Assembly: GCF_019578655.1 (NCBI RefSeq)
Contig: NC_063258.1
Location: forward strand, 682,001 to 746,000
Direction of reading: 5' to 3'
DNA from: Ricinus communis
Lineage: Eukaryota; Streptophyta; Magnoliopsida; Malpighiales; Euphorbiaceae
Length of the DNA stretch: 64,000 nt
The notes beneath the pieces were generated by a model, which did no database searches, was not told where the DNA came from, and worked only from the letters and a program-made list of their open reading frames with translations. This document shows positions 25,036-37,094 of this stretch, one piece after another. The position numbers and the translations under genes are program-made. Position 1 is the first letter of the stretch, and each line of letters opens with the position of its first letter.

Positions 25036-26150
25036 TTTTTTAAGAATTTTTTATAAGAAAAAGACAGTATTTAAGAAAGATACTATCAATTTTACATTCA
25101 AAACAAAGTCCAAATCAAATTTTTTGATTGGTTTCAAATTTATTGCAAAGAAAATAGTATTCTTTATCCTTTCAAAGATAAGCTTATTAGTCCTGTCACG
25201 GTAAGAAACAAGGCTCCAGAGTGGAAGGTCGGAGAAAACCAAACCATCCAGTCTGAACATCCTCCCCTTAGGAAGATAACCATTCCTTGTGGAGAGAATG
25301 AGATAGAGGCTACACCTTACAAATTGATAGGAGAAGATCTTAAGAAGAATTTCAAGAATATTGTTCAGCAGAACAATTTCTCGAATACCTATCTTAACAC
25401 AATAGGGACGCAGCTTGTTAGGATAGAAAGCCAGATCCAAAAACCTCTTGTAATCTTCACCTCTCTAATCCCCAACACTGAACATCCAAAAGAGACAAGC
25501 CAATCGGAAAAGCTCAAAAATCCAGTCTTCAAACCCTACGAAATCTCAAAGCCTAGCCAAGATCAATTTCAAAAGCAAACTGAGTTTGCTAGAGCAGTCA
25601 GAGAACAGCTTAGCAAATTAGCAACTTTTGAGTCTTCCAAAAATCTAGTGCCAGATACTCTTCAAAGCAATAGGAATATCAGTGCTATAGATCAAGCCCA
25701 TTGCGATGAATCAAATGATTCAGAGCTTGAAAGTGTCATCGACAAACCCTCCAACATTAACAGATTGGGATGGCAAGCCCCTAGATTGACCTGGCATACT
25801 CCTAGGAATACTGCCCCAGATCTAGGAATAGAAAATAGGAACAATATCCTAACCCAATCTAGATTCAATGCTTCCTCCGTCTATGAATGGAATATAGATG
25901 GAATGTCAGAATACAATATCCTTGGTCTCTTGTAATGGATGACCATGGTAGCCAATGCTTACAAAACCCAAAGTAGTACCTCTGATAGAGCCATTGCCGA
26001 ACTCCTCATAGCTGGTTTTTCTGGCCAGCTTAAAGGATAGTGGGATTACCATCTCACACAAGCACGACAACTCCAAATCCTAGGTGCCATCCAAACCACA
26101 ATTGAAGGGACCCCCATCTTAGATGAACTAGGAAATCCAATTGAGGATGC
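25036..26150 (+). pseudogene. Pararetrovirus capsid region, sense copy, 3' truncated
   Basis: Same frame as the preceding movement protein and clearly homologous to the reverse complement of 22457-23577. Compared with that copy it has CAA-to-TAA changes in the first twenty codons, another TAA near 25933 where the other copy reads CAACAG, and a TGG-to-TAG change near 26038. The longest open piece is 25324-25935. At 26150 it switches abruptly to antisense ORF2 sequence, losing the capsid C-terminus and the zinc knuckle. Confidence 0.8.
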
Positions 26151-27174
26151 TGTGAAAACGTCTTTCTATTTTGTTTGGTTTGTAGTGGGCTTTGAAAAGG
26201 TTAAACATAGGTAGAACTTCTGGAATTATGGTCTCAGGAATATTGCCATAAAAATTCCACCATTGTTTAAACCAGTAAGGGATCTTTGAAGTTTGGATTG
26301 AGTTTGTATCGAAGTAAAAAAGCCAAGAATGGCTTTGTCCTTCGTTTTGAAGAAGAAAGGTATTAAACCAAGCTTGTTGGTAATCCCAATAGTTGAAGGA
26401 AGTGTTTAGGCTTGATGGGTAGGTTCTTTGGAGGGAAGTTGGGAAAGATCTTGAAGAGTGTAAATCCATTCCCCAATCTGTAGGGTGAAGGATTCTTTTT
26501 ATGGTGCATGTGGAATATGTAGGGTCTTTATGGTCTTTGTGTTTTTTGAAGTGTTTGAACTTTGCAGAACCAGTTACCTCAAGGATAGACTGGTAATAGG
26601 ATTGAGGCTTTGAAATATTCCAGGGCTTGAAATACCATTCTGGAGGGAAAATCTTTGAAATCAGTTTTGAGGGGCTTTCTGTACAGAATCCTTCCTCAGT
26701 AGTCAAAATATTTTGAAAATTTTGCTTTTCTATATATTCGTTAGATTTAAAAAGTTTTATTTGTGACAAAACTATTTCTTGAAAGTTGGGCTTTGAAATA
26801 CTTTTAGAGCTCTGAGATAGGTTTTGAGAGAAAATTTCTATCTCAGGTTTTGAAAAAGCGATAGAAAGTATACCTTTACCCTTGTTGGAGGAGGAGGATG
26901 ACTTTGGAGAGGCTTCAGGCTGAAGTTGTATCATTTGCTTTGAATATTCTTCAACCCTTTTCAGGAATTCAGGATCTTGCTGTGCAAACCATTCCTGAAT
27001 TTGTAATTGTTGTTGGGCCGGATCGGCCTTGCTTTGGTCAATTTCTTCCTGGATGATTTCAGTCCAGGTTCTGATGGGCTTTAAAGAAGAAGGAAAAATT
27101 TCCTTCTTTGGACTTTGGACAGGCTTTGAACTTGTTGTCGACTTTTCTTCTTTTGCTTTTGATTTTCTTGGCAT
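26151..27174 (-). pseudogene. Pararetrovirus ORF2, right copy, 3' truncated but otherwise open
   Basis: ATG at 27174 (MPRKSK), two bases after the ORF1 stop (TGA, complement of 27177-27179). The frame stays open for about 340 codons to the join at 26150, where antisense capsid sequence adds a few foreign residues (ILNWIS) and then a stop. Features: basic, Ser-rich N-terminus; a charged, possibly helical segment (QQLQIQEWFAQQDPEFLKRV); then YWDYQQAWFNT and WFKQWWNFYG. The missing C-terminal part sits separately at 28045-28440. Function unknown. Confidence 0.75.
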
Positions 27175-27176
27175 TT

Positions 27177-27770
27177 TCACTCCTGTTTTTGAAGAAACTC
27201 TCTGGTTAGAAAGTCTGAAATTGAATTCTAATCTCCTCTTATGTATTCGATTTCAAAGTCAAAAATAGAAAGAATGGCTTGCCATCTGGCAAAAATCTGT
27301 TTTGAAGCTATGTTTTGAACATCTTTTTGTAAAACTTCTTTAGCAGATTTACAATCAATCCTTAAAAGAAATTTTTGATTTAAAAGATCGCTTTGAAATT
27401 TTGAAATGCACAAAACTATCGAAAGAATTTCTTTTTTGATAGTTGAATAGTTTTTTTGTGTATCATTCTAGTGTGCAGAAGTAAACTGGACAATACATTC
27501 TTTGTTGTTTTGAACTTGCTTAAGAATCCCACTATATCCTAGATTTGATGCATCAGTTTCAACAATTTTGAATGCAGATGGATCAGCTAGGTATAAACAT
27601 GGTATTTCAGAAACTTGCTTTTTTATACTTTGGACAATCTTTGTATGCTCATCAGTCCATATAGGGAGGTTTTTCTTTAACCTTTCATGAAGGGGCTTTG
27701 CAAGACAGTTCAGATTTGGATAAAAATTCATAACATAATTTAAACTACCAAGGAATCTTTATAATTGTGT
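27177..27770 (-). pseudogene. Pararetrovirus RT C-terminus and RNase H, right copy
   Basis: Open pieces 27731-27468 and 27413-27228 in one frame, separated by a TAG (about 27467) that replaces an expected Trp codon. RNase H features: IVETDASNLGYSGILKQ carrying the first catalytic Asp, then STIKKEILSIV, and LLRIDCKSAKEVLQKD. The frame ends with TGA next to the ORF2 start. The upstream part of RT is absent: at about 27770 the sequence switches to movement protein. Confidence 0.8.
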
Positions 27771-28044
27771 TTTAAAAATCAATGCTATTGGAATAGATCC
27801 TTCAAGCATTTTGTAATTATGTGTCTTTATTTGAAGAACAATGCTCTTTAAAACATTTTTATCATTTAATGAAATTGTGATATTTGAAAAATAATTGAAA
27901 GAAATTGGTCCTTTATTGAGGCTTGACTCGACAGTACCTAATAAAGAATCATAAAAATTTGTAAACCTAGCATCTCTAAGGACTGCTAAGATGGAAGTAT
28001 CTAAATCTTCTCTGGTAAGGGGCTTTATTCCTACCTGGACAAGA
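27771..28044 (-). pseudogene. Pararetrovirus movement-protein core fragment, right copy
   Basis: Encodes the same segment as 24105-24375 on the plus strand (VGIKPLTRE, SILAVLRDARF, SIPIALIF), without stops. It is joined upstream to an ORF2 tail and downstream to RT, so both flanks are recombinant joins. Confidence 0.75.
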
Positions 28045-28440
28045 AAAAGACAGTCATCTTCATTTGAGTCACCATCTAGGTCTATTGCTGCCGAGCTGGT
28101 GCTGGAAGAGGAAGATGAAGCTTTTGATTTTCCTTTGGAAGAGGCGGTTTCCGATAATTGTTTGATCAATTGTAAGAAATCCTCTTCTGTCTGAGCTGCT
28201 GCTAGCTTTGGAATAATGAAAGACTTTTGTGCCAAGAAAGTGGTTTGTTCTTTCGGAGGTGGCAAGAAGCTATTTTTTGAAAGGAAATTTTGTACCAACT
28301 TTAGTGATAATTTTCTTGGTGGTTAAATTTATCCCACCATTTGATTTTGAACCTTCGGGTAAGGATGATTTCTCCATCTGCTGCTTGATTGAAATGGAAA
28401 TACCAAACACATACCCAGGGGAGAAAAAAGTTTGAACAAG
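28045..28440 (-). pseudogene. Pararetrovirus ORF2 C-terminal fragment
   Basis: Matches the end of the left ORF2 copy (18830-19200): a Trp/Lys-rich KWWDKF segment, then EEDFLQLIKQL, a Ser-rich stretch and LDGDSNEDDC. A stop after the KWWDKF segment shows decay. At 28044 the ORF2 reading ends and movement-protein sequence begins; the native ORF2 end is seen only in the left copy. Confidence 0.65.
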
Positions 28441-29106
28441 ATTGAGAAAAACAGATAGATCAACAAGTTTCTGGTGTGCAGAATCCTCAGATGAGGCAAG
28501 CACAGAGCATACGCTTGTTAACTCTAAAAATGGTAGATAAGAAAATAAAATTTTATTGATAGATACAAACTTTGAACACAAACTTTGAACAAATATACAA
28601 ACTTTGAAATAAAAGCTTTAAAAATGAAAGCTTTAAACTAGAGAAATATAACTTACAAGAGGAGGATAAGAATATAAGAGGAAGATGTTTCTTCTCACTA
28701 TCACTCTCACACTATACTCTCTCTTTTCTCACTATATTTCTTCTTTGTGTGACTTGAAGAATACAAGAGGTTTTTCGTATTTTCCAGTCTGCCTTCTTCT
28801 AAGGGAAACTCCTCTATTTATAGAGGTCTTCAAGCTTTGGATGCTCTCCTTGAAGCTTTGGATACTCTTTTTAGTGGAATAAAGAGGGCTCCACTTGTTC
28901 TTGTAGTCTTGTGATAATGAAGTAAGATGCTTCACGCCTTTTGAGAAAGTTGTCGGCCATACTTTGAAAAAGAATATTTTCCTTTTCTTTTTGTCTTCTT
29001 TCTTTTTTCTTTATATGACTCTTTTTTTTTTTTCATTGGGCTTTTTGGCCCATTACAAAATATTTTAGGCTGTCATTTCTGGTTTTCAACCAACGGGCTT
29101 TACAGA
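28441..29106 (-). promoter_or_regulatory. Pararetrovirus promoter, leader and poly(A) region, right copy
   Basis: Minus-strand order: GGGCTTTTTGGCCC-type segment (about 29035-29055), TATA box CTATAAATAG (complement of 28814-28823), purine-rich leader, then AATAAA (complement of 28552-28557) about 260 bases downstream of TATA. A poly(A) signal soon after the promoter is usual in plant pararetroviruses, where the transcript passes it once and is terminally redundant. This copy could drive transcription leftward through the whole cluster. The right edge stops at a TA run. Confidence 0.7.
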
Positions 29107-29764
29107 GGTATATATATATAAGAGCAATATTTTAATATTATTTTCTCTAATCTACATAGATTTATTTCTACTATTTTAAAGAGTATTATGTTATAATTTC
29201 CAATACCTTAATTAGGATATTTAATTATTTCATATTCCAATACCTTTTTAAATTTTTATTTATAACTTTCATTTTAAACAATTTCTTTTTCGGTATTGTA
29301 TTATAATATACAACATCTTAATTATAAATTTAAAGTATTTAATAGTTTTTTTAAATTTTTTTTATACTTTTAATTTTTAATTAGATTTTTTTGAAATTTT
29401 TTTATTTTCATAGTTGAATAATTATATTATCAATTAAAAAAATATTTTTTAATTATAATATTTATATTTATTTACATCTTTCATCCTTCATTACATTCTA
29501 TCTTAAATATATTTCAATGAAATTATTTTGATACGGTTCAATTCAAGTAAAATTTAATTTTTAAGTTAGGTTTTCTATAATCTAGTAAATTTGTGTAGTA
29601 TGATATTATTCAATTTTAATTTTAGTAATTTTATAATTTTATTGATATTAAAATCAAACTGCCTATAAAACGGAGAATTATCTTGTTATGTATAACATAT
29701 GGGTAAAGAAGCTAATAATTACAAAATGCTAACAATACCTTTTTGTAAAAGAAAGAAAAAAGAT
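29107..29764. repeat. AT-rich repeat, relic with Helitron-like ends
   Basis: Begins with TA run 29108-29120 and AGAGCAATATTTTAATATTA (compare 13010), shares a tract at 29305-29545 with 16875-17105, and ends near 29655-29690 with CTGCCTATAAAACGGAG ... ATCTTGTTA. This looks like a decayed version of the Helitron end at 16829-16857. No gene. Confidence 0.45.
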
Positions 29765-30034
29765 TAGAAAAATGAATGTTTGACTCCATCATGCAGTCAA
29801 TCGGGCTTGTCAGTCCTGAAAAGGAAACTTCCATTAAACTATCATTGGCACACCGTCAAGCAAATTTAACAAGAAAAAAGAAAAACAAAAGAAAAGGAAA
29901 GTACTAGCTGATCGCATTAAGAATGGCTGGTGGGTCAGACATATTATATATATGTATGCCAGTTAATCACAACTGCGGCAATTCATTTAAGTTTCTGGAA
30001 AAAGGAAGGAAAAAAGAAGAGGAGAGAAAAAGAA
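29765..30034 (+). promoter_or_regulatory. Promoter and 5' UTR of SCPL copy 1
   Basis: Conserved with the region before SCPL copy 2 (59690-59994): GTCAATCGGGCTTGTCA, CACCGTCAAGCAAA and TAATCACAACT(G/C) recur in order. A TATA-like ATTATATATATG lies near 29942, about 90 bases before the ATG. A purine-rich 5' UTR precedes the start. Confidence 0.55.
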
Positions 30035-33000
30035 ATGGGGAGTTTTGTTAGTCTGATTTGTTTACATGTTTTTCTTGTATTTTTGCTCTTCTCTCACATT
30101 ACTGCCTCCCAGAAAGTTGTGACCTCTCTGCCTGGTTTTGATGGCCAACTTCCATTTTATCTTGAAACTGGGTGAGTTACCCAATGATATGTTTCTTTCC
30201 TTTCCTGCTGTTGTTTCTTTCTTTTTTACTTTTTGTTTTTTCAAAGAAGAGGAGAGAAACATCCGAACCTTTTCATATGCCTGCTTTAAATACTTACACT
30301 CCCTTTAGATGAAAGTTTAATTTAAAGTTTTTGTGGTTTTATATATTTGGGAAGAAAATATTAATTAGAAGGTCAATCAAATCCGAAAGTTAAGGAAGTG
30401 GAGTTAAAAAACTTTGCTCGTTTAGCATTATAAAATTTTATTCTCCATCAGTTTTAAAAAAAATAATTTAAATTAAAAAGTATATATGTAATTGAAATAA
30501 TAAGAGTCTTTTCTAGTTTAATTAAAATCTCGAGTTTAAACTTTAGATATGCAGTTACGTTAAAATTTTTAAAAGAGTGTTTTACCACCCGTAAAAGTCT
30601 TGCCCAAGACACTTTAGACTGAATCTACATATATGTAGACCAGAAAAAATAATTTTAAACTAATTTACCTCTATTTACTTTATAAAATCTTATTTATCTT
30701 ATTGTCCTTAAGACGTGCAGTGGAAAATATAGGCTTGATCTCTATTGTTAAACTTATCCTGTGTTATTTATGAACTTAAGAAAGAATTATAATAAGGGTT
30801 ACATGTTCTGGTAGGTACATTGGCGTAGGTGACTTCAATGAGTCGCAGCTGTTTTACTATTTTGTGAAGTCTCAGAGAAGTCCTGCATTAGATCCTCTTC
30901 TTCTTTGGATCAGTGGTGGCCCTGGTTGCTCATCTTTCACTGCATTCTTATACGAAAATGGTAATTATTCTTGGGATTAATTACTATAGATATATACTGA
31001 TTAGGTTTTAATTATAGCTAATTAATATTAATTATACACTAATTAATATAATTATTCTGTTCATCAAAATTTAATACATATCACCGTTGCAGATGGCGTG
31101 GTAGACATATTTAAAGTAATTCCTGTTTTCATCTTTTGAAGTTTGATATATTAACAAAATGAGTTTTTTCATTTAAGAACTTCAATTTATATATAATTAC
31201 TTTTCCTTTTTAAAAATTTTTGAAATGCATAATGCTTGAAAACCCTAATATTGTATATACTTGCTAATTGATCGCTGATAAGTAGAGGGAATTAAACTCA
31301 ATATTAATTCTTTATCTATTTGTTTACTCACCCAAGCTAAGTAATAGAGTCCCAACTGCATGTCAGGTTAGGGATTCTTCTTGATCACTAATAATAATCT
31401 CATCTACCTTTTCTGTTATTTTCCAGGCCCAATAATTTTCAATTACTCCAACTACAGTCCAGGTTTGCCATCCCTACAGTTGAACCCTTCTGCATGGACA
31501 CAGGTGCATACAGTTTCTGTAACATTTCCGATATTTACAATCTCCTTTTATCACTTGGATTTTGTCAGACCAGTTTAAGTGCATAAAGGATGGGTCATCA
31601 ATTCTTTTCAGGGCCTCAATATATTATATCTGGATGCACCAGTAGGCACTGGATTCTCTTACTCAACTACCCAAGAAAATTACCATGTTGATGACCAGAA
31701 CTCTACAGCTCAAATTTATGAGTTTTTACGAAAGGTATGTGCAAAAGTTACTGTAATTGTTGAGTCTATCTGGAAACGACATAACTGGTATCTTCACTTT
31801 TCACTGATGAAAACTAATGATTAATATTCACCAGTATTGCTGGAAGATTTATTATCTTTATGGTAAACATATATAATTGAATAGCTTCTATAATTGATAT
31901 TTTTCATTTCTCAGAAATGAAAATTAGCAATTATTATTTACCAGTATCCCTGAAAGACTTATTATTTTTGTAGCAGAAGTATATAGATGAATTGCTAATT
32001 GTATTGTGTAATGCCATGGTTATCAATGAATCATATTAGATTGCAGCAAATTATGGAAAATTTAACTATCTAAATAGTTTGATGGCTGTATGTACAATAT
32101 TCTTTGCATTAATGTCTGAATTATAAATTGTTATGCAGTGGTTAATTGACCGCCCTCAGTATCTTGCAAATCAACTATTTATTGGTGGTGATTCCTATTC
32201 AGGCATTCCTGTACCCCTCATCGTTAAAAATATACTTGATGGTAACTAAAGTTTTTGTTTTTGCAACTATTTAATCTTCTATTATTTTCTTGAGTCTTTA
32301 ATACAAACTACTTTAACAGTGCACGTAGAATTTAAATTTTCACAAAGTAAGAACAAAATATGTTTTAGAAGATGTTTGATTCGGTCATTGAGATGAGCGG
32401 ATAGCTGAAATGAAGCTTGAATAATTGTTGCTTAATCGACTTCTTATTTGGTGCTTTTCTATATCAACTAGAATTTTTTTTTTGACACAAATAACTTTAT
32501 AATCTAATAGCATATAGATGAGATGGTAAGGATTTCTTATAGCTTAATTAAGGTTTCAAGTTCAAATATTAGCTATGCAACTATATTAAAATTTTTGAGA
32601 GAATATTTTGCTACCCATAAAAGTCATAATCTACATAATCTAAATTAAATTTAGATATATACATAAAAAGAATAGCTTAAAGAAGTTAATAAATAATAAA
32701 AAATAAAGTTTTACATCTTTTTAGAGAGGAATAAGTATTTATGATGATCCCACCTATTAAAAATAGTATAAACATAAATTTTTTTGTATTTCATATTATT
32801 AATTAATTATTTTATATTAATTAATTAAATTATCTCCGGTTTATAAAAGTAAAAAATAATTTATAAATATAATTGATTAAATAATTATTTAAAATTTAAA
32901 ATAATAGCTAGATATCTTTTTGAAATATTTAATTATTCGTTAACAAATATTTTAACAAATATTTTATTATTAATTATTATCATTTTTTCTATTTTATTTT

Positions 33001-36000
33001 GAGTTTTTAATTTTTATTTGTACAGTATGTAATAAATTATAATTTATATATTATTAAAATTTATAATATTTAATTAACAATAATCACTCAAAAATATTTG
33101 TTAAATACTTATATGAATAAATTATAAGTATTAATATGTAGTATTGCGCTATTACTTACGGACTATCAATTGCATTCACCAGTTAAATCAAACAGATTTT
33201 TAATTAATTAATATTAATATTCTGCACGCGAATTAAGAAAATAAACATGCTCTAATTAACTGACATTAGTATCCCTGCAGGTAATGAAGCTGGAGTGCAG
33301 CCAACTATGAATCTAAAAGTAAACCTTATGGAGGAACTCAAAATTCAATGTCCAATTATTTTCAAGAACTTGGATATGATTACCTCTAACAAGCATTATT
33401 TTTATTTTTATGGGTTGTTAACAGGGATATGTACTTGGGAATCCAAAGACAGATTATTTTCTGGACTTAAATGCAAGAGTCCCATTTGCTCATAGATTGA
33501 CACTCATATCAGATCAAATCTATCAGGTCATTCCATTTTCCCTTTTATTTTCAACTTTATTGATATCACTTTTAATAACTTTCAGGATTTACAATTATAA
33601 TTTTGCCTAAAATTCTTAAGATTTATAAAATTTATTTATAAATCTAAAATTTATATATTTTAATTGAAATAAAAGCTTAGTTTAAAATTTTACATAATAA
33701 AATTTAAAATTATTTATAGCTAAACTAATTTTAATAAAATAAATAGAATTTTTAAATAAATTTTATATTAATAAGTAAATATACACTAATATATCTATTT
33801 CTACTTTATTTTTTTCATTTTATTTTTCCTTTTGCATCTTTTCCTTCAAATAAAATGAATTTTTTAATAGATTTCAACCAATCCAAGCATAATAATTTAT
33901 ATAGGGATAATATTAGATATTAAAAAATTTAATAACAGATCCCTTCAAAAGAATTTCATTTACCCCCAACTGTCCCTCCCTCCCCCCTTCCCAATGAAGC
34001 CTTTACCAACATTTGATTTTAACCAAATGAGGTGTATTTGATATGGTAAGCAAAAGCTTTATTTAATACAAACCAAAAATATACTCTTACTGTTGACTGT
34101 CTCCCAAAAGATTATGAAAAAGAAATTGTTTTCATGTTTGAAATTTGCAGGATGCCAAAGTATATTGCCATGGGGATTATGTAAATATAAACCCAAGCAA
34201 CACCAACTGTGTTTCAGCTATGAATGCGTTTCATGAGGTTAGGGCAACAGCTTGTCTGACTGTCTCCAAATTTTGGTGAATTACCATAATTTTTGTTTTC
34301 TTCTTACAGTATTTGAGATAAGGAACATGTCTTTTAATATTCAGATGATTCTCGAAATAAATATAATGCAAGTAATAGAGCCTACTTGCCAAACTGCAAC
34401 GCCAAGAACAAAGGGTGCACAAGGAAGACGGTCACTGGATGAGAAGGACCTGAAAGAAGATCTGAATATTTCAGGACTAAATAAAAGAGCATATTGGTGC
34501 CGGGTAAGGAAATTGAGCATTCTTTCCAGGAAGATCTTAACTCTATGTTTTTTTTTTTTTTTTTTAAAAAGAAATATAAAATACTATTAGCAATTATTGA
34601 TACTAATTTCATTTGGCTTGCAACAATTTAGATTTACATTCTATAGCAGCATTCTCAGCTGATTTGGTCGAAAATAACGAGTACTATATGAAAAATAAAT
34701 ATCGGTTTTTATTTCTTTTATTTTTTTAGATTTCAATCAAATTTAATAAGTTTTGAATAATTTGACAATATAACTTTTCAATAGCACTGAATTTGCAACA
34801 ATGGAATGCAATTTTGGGATATTATAATCAAAATTGATAATGCTGTGAGCATGTATACTTAAAATTACTAACAATTTAAAGCCTGTATTATTATTTATTT
34901 TTTTTAATAAATAAGTACTTAAAATTGTAAAAAAAATATATACAAAACTACGAGCACAATAATCAATCTGACAAGTAAGTTATTTTCCTTTATTAAATAT
35001 TTTAAGCTAGTTTTTGTTCCTTTCAGAACTATTACTATGTGCTGTCTGATATCTGGGCCAATAATAAAAGGGTCCGGGAGGCTCTTCATGTCAGAGAGGT
35101 ACATGCTTAGCTCTTCTGCTAATAAACTACAATTATAAAAGAAAAATATATATCAAGAAATTCATGTACATTGAACAAATAGGGCACAACTGGAGTTTGG
35201 ACGAGGTGCAATTTCAGCGTAGCCTACACAAAATCAGTGACAAGTACAATTGATTATCACAAATACTTCAGCAAGCAAAACCTTCGAGCTCTGGTATACA
35301 GGTAATACCTCATTTCTCTTCATCATCTCTTCGGGACTAAAGATGGAAGCAGACAGAGGCTGGAATGGACTGTAGCCCTAGAATTTACTTTAGCATATAG
35401 TTGATAGAATGTAATTAACATATTAAAGAATACTCAAATATTCCAGGATTTTGCAGTAGCTAAATCAATTAATTCATTTATATTGTTTTGTTTTTGGTTT
35501 TTTCTACAGTGGTGATCACGACCTGAATATACCCCATATTGCTACACAGAATTGGATTCATATGCTCAACTTGAGCATCAACGAATATTGGCGGCCATGG
35601 TTTGTGAACGGTCAGGTTGCTGGGTAGGTTAAATATTGATTTTACAGTAACTTATATTTTTTCAAATAAGTAAACTTACTTTTCTTAATTTTGAATTTTT
35701 ATAAATTTAAAACTTCATTTTTAATTGTTTAAAAAATATAAATATTTCATGAATTTTCTCATATTTTTAACTTAATCATTATTTTCCCTTCAAAATGATA
35801 AAGCCTTATCGTATTTTAATGTCTCATGCAGCTATACAGAGAAGTACATGAATGGTGATTACACTTTGATATTTGCTACAGTTAAAGTAAGTAAAATTTC
35901 TTAAAGAGTGTTCAAGTAAAGTAATAAAAAATTATGAAGAAAAATTAAATTAAATTGTATTTCTAATTGAATATTTTCTACTGTTTTTTAATGACACTTT

Positions 36001-36589
36001 TAAAAAATAAAAGTCAAATATCTCAATTTAGTACCTCTCGAATTTAAAGAACTCTCTCTCTCTCTCTAGTCTCTAAAATATCCACTAAATTAAATGGCCA
36101 CATTATTTAAAAAGAAAAAAACTAACTTTTCTACTTATTATATGTAGGAATAGAGCCATAACCTTATATTGACTTTATAATATCACTTAAGCGAATAAAT
36201 TAATTAATCCTTAAAATTTAAAATAATTTCTTAAAAATATTTATAATAAGAGCAACTTGATCAAATGACAATTTTTATTTTAAAGAATATTATTTATATA
36301 TAATAAAAAATATTTTAATAAATTTAAATATACAAATATAAATCCTATTTAGAAAAGTTTTACTATATTATACTAAATAAATATAGTAAATATTGCAGGG
36401 AATTATATAAGGAAATTAATATTTTTTTTTCAGTATATTAATATCATAGCAAAGGCAATTATATTATTGTTCAAAAAATTAAATATGTTAATATTATTTG
36501 TGTAGGGTGCGGGTCACGATGCTCCAGAGTACAAGCCAACCGAATGTTATGCCATGATTGACCGTTTCTTTGCTTATTTTCCTCTTTAA
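30035..36589 (+). CDS. Serine carboxypeptidase-like protein (SCPL, clade I type), 14 exons, 471 aa, intact
   Basis: Exons: 30035-30171, 30815-30960, 31427-31503, 31612-31734, 32139-32241, 33281-33318, 33425-33526, 34151-34237, 34345-34503, 35027-35098, 35183-35301, 35510-35623, 35832-35886, 36506-36589 (TAA). They total 1416 nt, a typical length, and all introns are GT-AG. Residues 1-24 form a signal peptide (cleavage near ITA|SQ), so the protein enters the secretory pathway, probably vacuole or wall. Motifs: oxyanion-hole [10 protein letters not shown] (77-86), nucleophile GGDSYSG with Ser180, Asp392 in GDHDLNIP, His448 in [11 protein letters not shown]. Several N-glycosylation sites occur (CNFS, LNLS). 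A charged stretch around [14 protein letters not shown] resembles the excised linker of two-chain SCPLs. Clade I members include carboxypeptidases and acyltransferases using glucose esters; which applies is unknown. Exon 9 is taken from 34345 because an AG at 34309 gives an immediate stop. Confidence 0.85.
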
Positions 36590-37094
36590 ATAGAAGTGTT
36601 TTACTTATATTCTATATATTTTATTTAGTAAAACAGAAGAAAAGAATTAAAAATATTCAGATTTTTTAGAATTATTTTAATTGTAGTTTGAGTCTTCAAA
36701 GATTCATAATAGATATTATATAGTTTTTATTCCTTGATTAATTTTTACTTTATCATCTTTTACTTAAATTATCAAAATTGATATCTCCTTTTCCATCAAA
36801 AGATACAAAAAAGGTTCTATTCAAAACTTCTTCTACATTTCCATCCAAACCGGTTATCAAGGAAAAAATTTAAGAAAATGAAAGAAAGATTTTTCAAGAT
36901 ATTCCCAGCTATTAATAAATGAATAAGATGTGTGAAACACATTTTATAATTTATGATATATTTTTTTATAAATAAATAAAATTTCTATAAATTTTAAAAG
37001 TCTTAAATCAAATGTATTCAAATAAAGTTTCTGAATAAAGTTCCTGGTAAGATATTAGTCTGCTAAACACATTTCCTGCTCTCTTTTTTTAATA
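36590..37094. other. 3' flank of SCPL copy 1
   Basis: AT-rich, no open frame of note. Contains the 3' UTR, but no decisive poly(A) signal was picked. Confidence 0.4.

Larger units (their letters stand above)
17246..29106. mobile_element. Endogenous pararetrovirus cluster (Caulimoviridae, florendovirus-like), rearranged and inactive
   Basis: The cluster carries a 30K-type movement-protein region, a capsid region ending in a CCHC zinc knuckle, an aspartic protease motif (DTGAD), reverse transcriptase and RNase H, a second ORF of unknown function, a TATA-containing intergenic region and a Met-tRNA primer site. In the pieces that remain contiguous, movement protein and capsid share one frame, and the RNase H frame ends (TGA) two bases before the ATG of ORF2. 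This gives the order MP-CP-PR-RT-RH, then ORF2, then promoter. That layout, recalled for florendoviruses, supports the tentative genus; petuvirus- or cavemovirus-like relatives are not excluded. There is no integrase and there are no LTRs. At least 14 blocks in mixed orientation can be counted, every coding block is truncated or carries stops or frameshifts, and no complete genome can be read. Confidence 0.85.

Noticed and set aside
34310..34344. Alternative acceptor for SCPL exon 9 at the AG of 34308-34309
   Set aside because: It puts a TAA a few codons later; the AG at 34343-34344 keeps the frame and the family spacing between the conserved cysteines.
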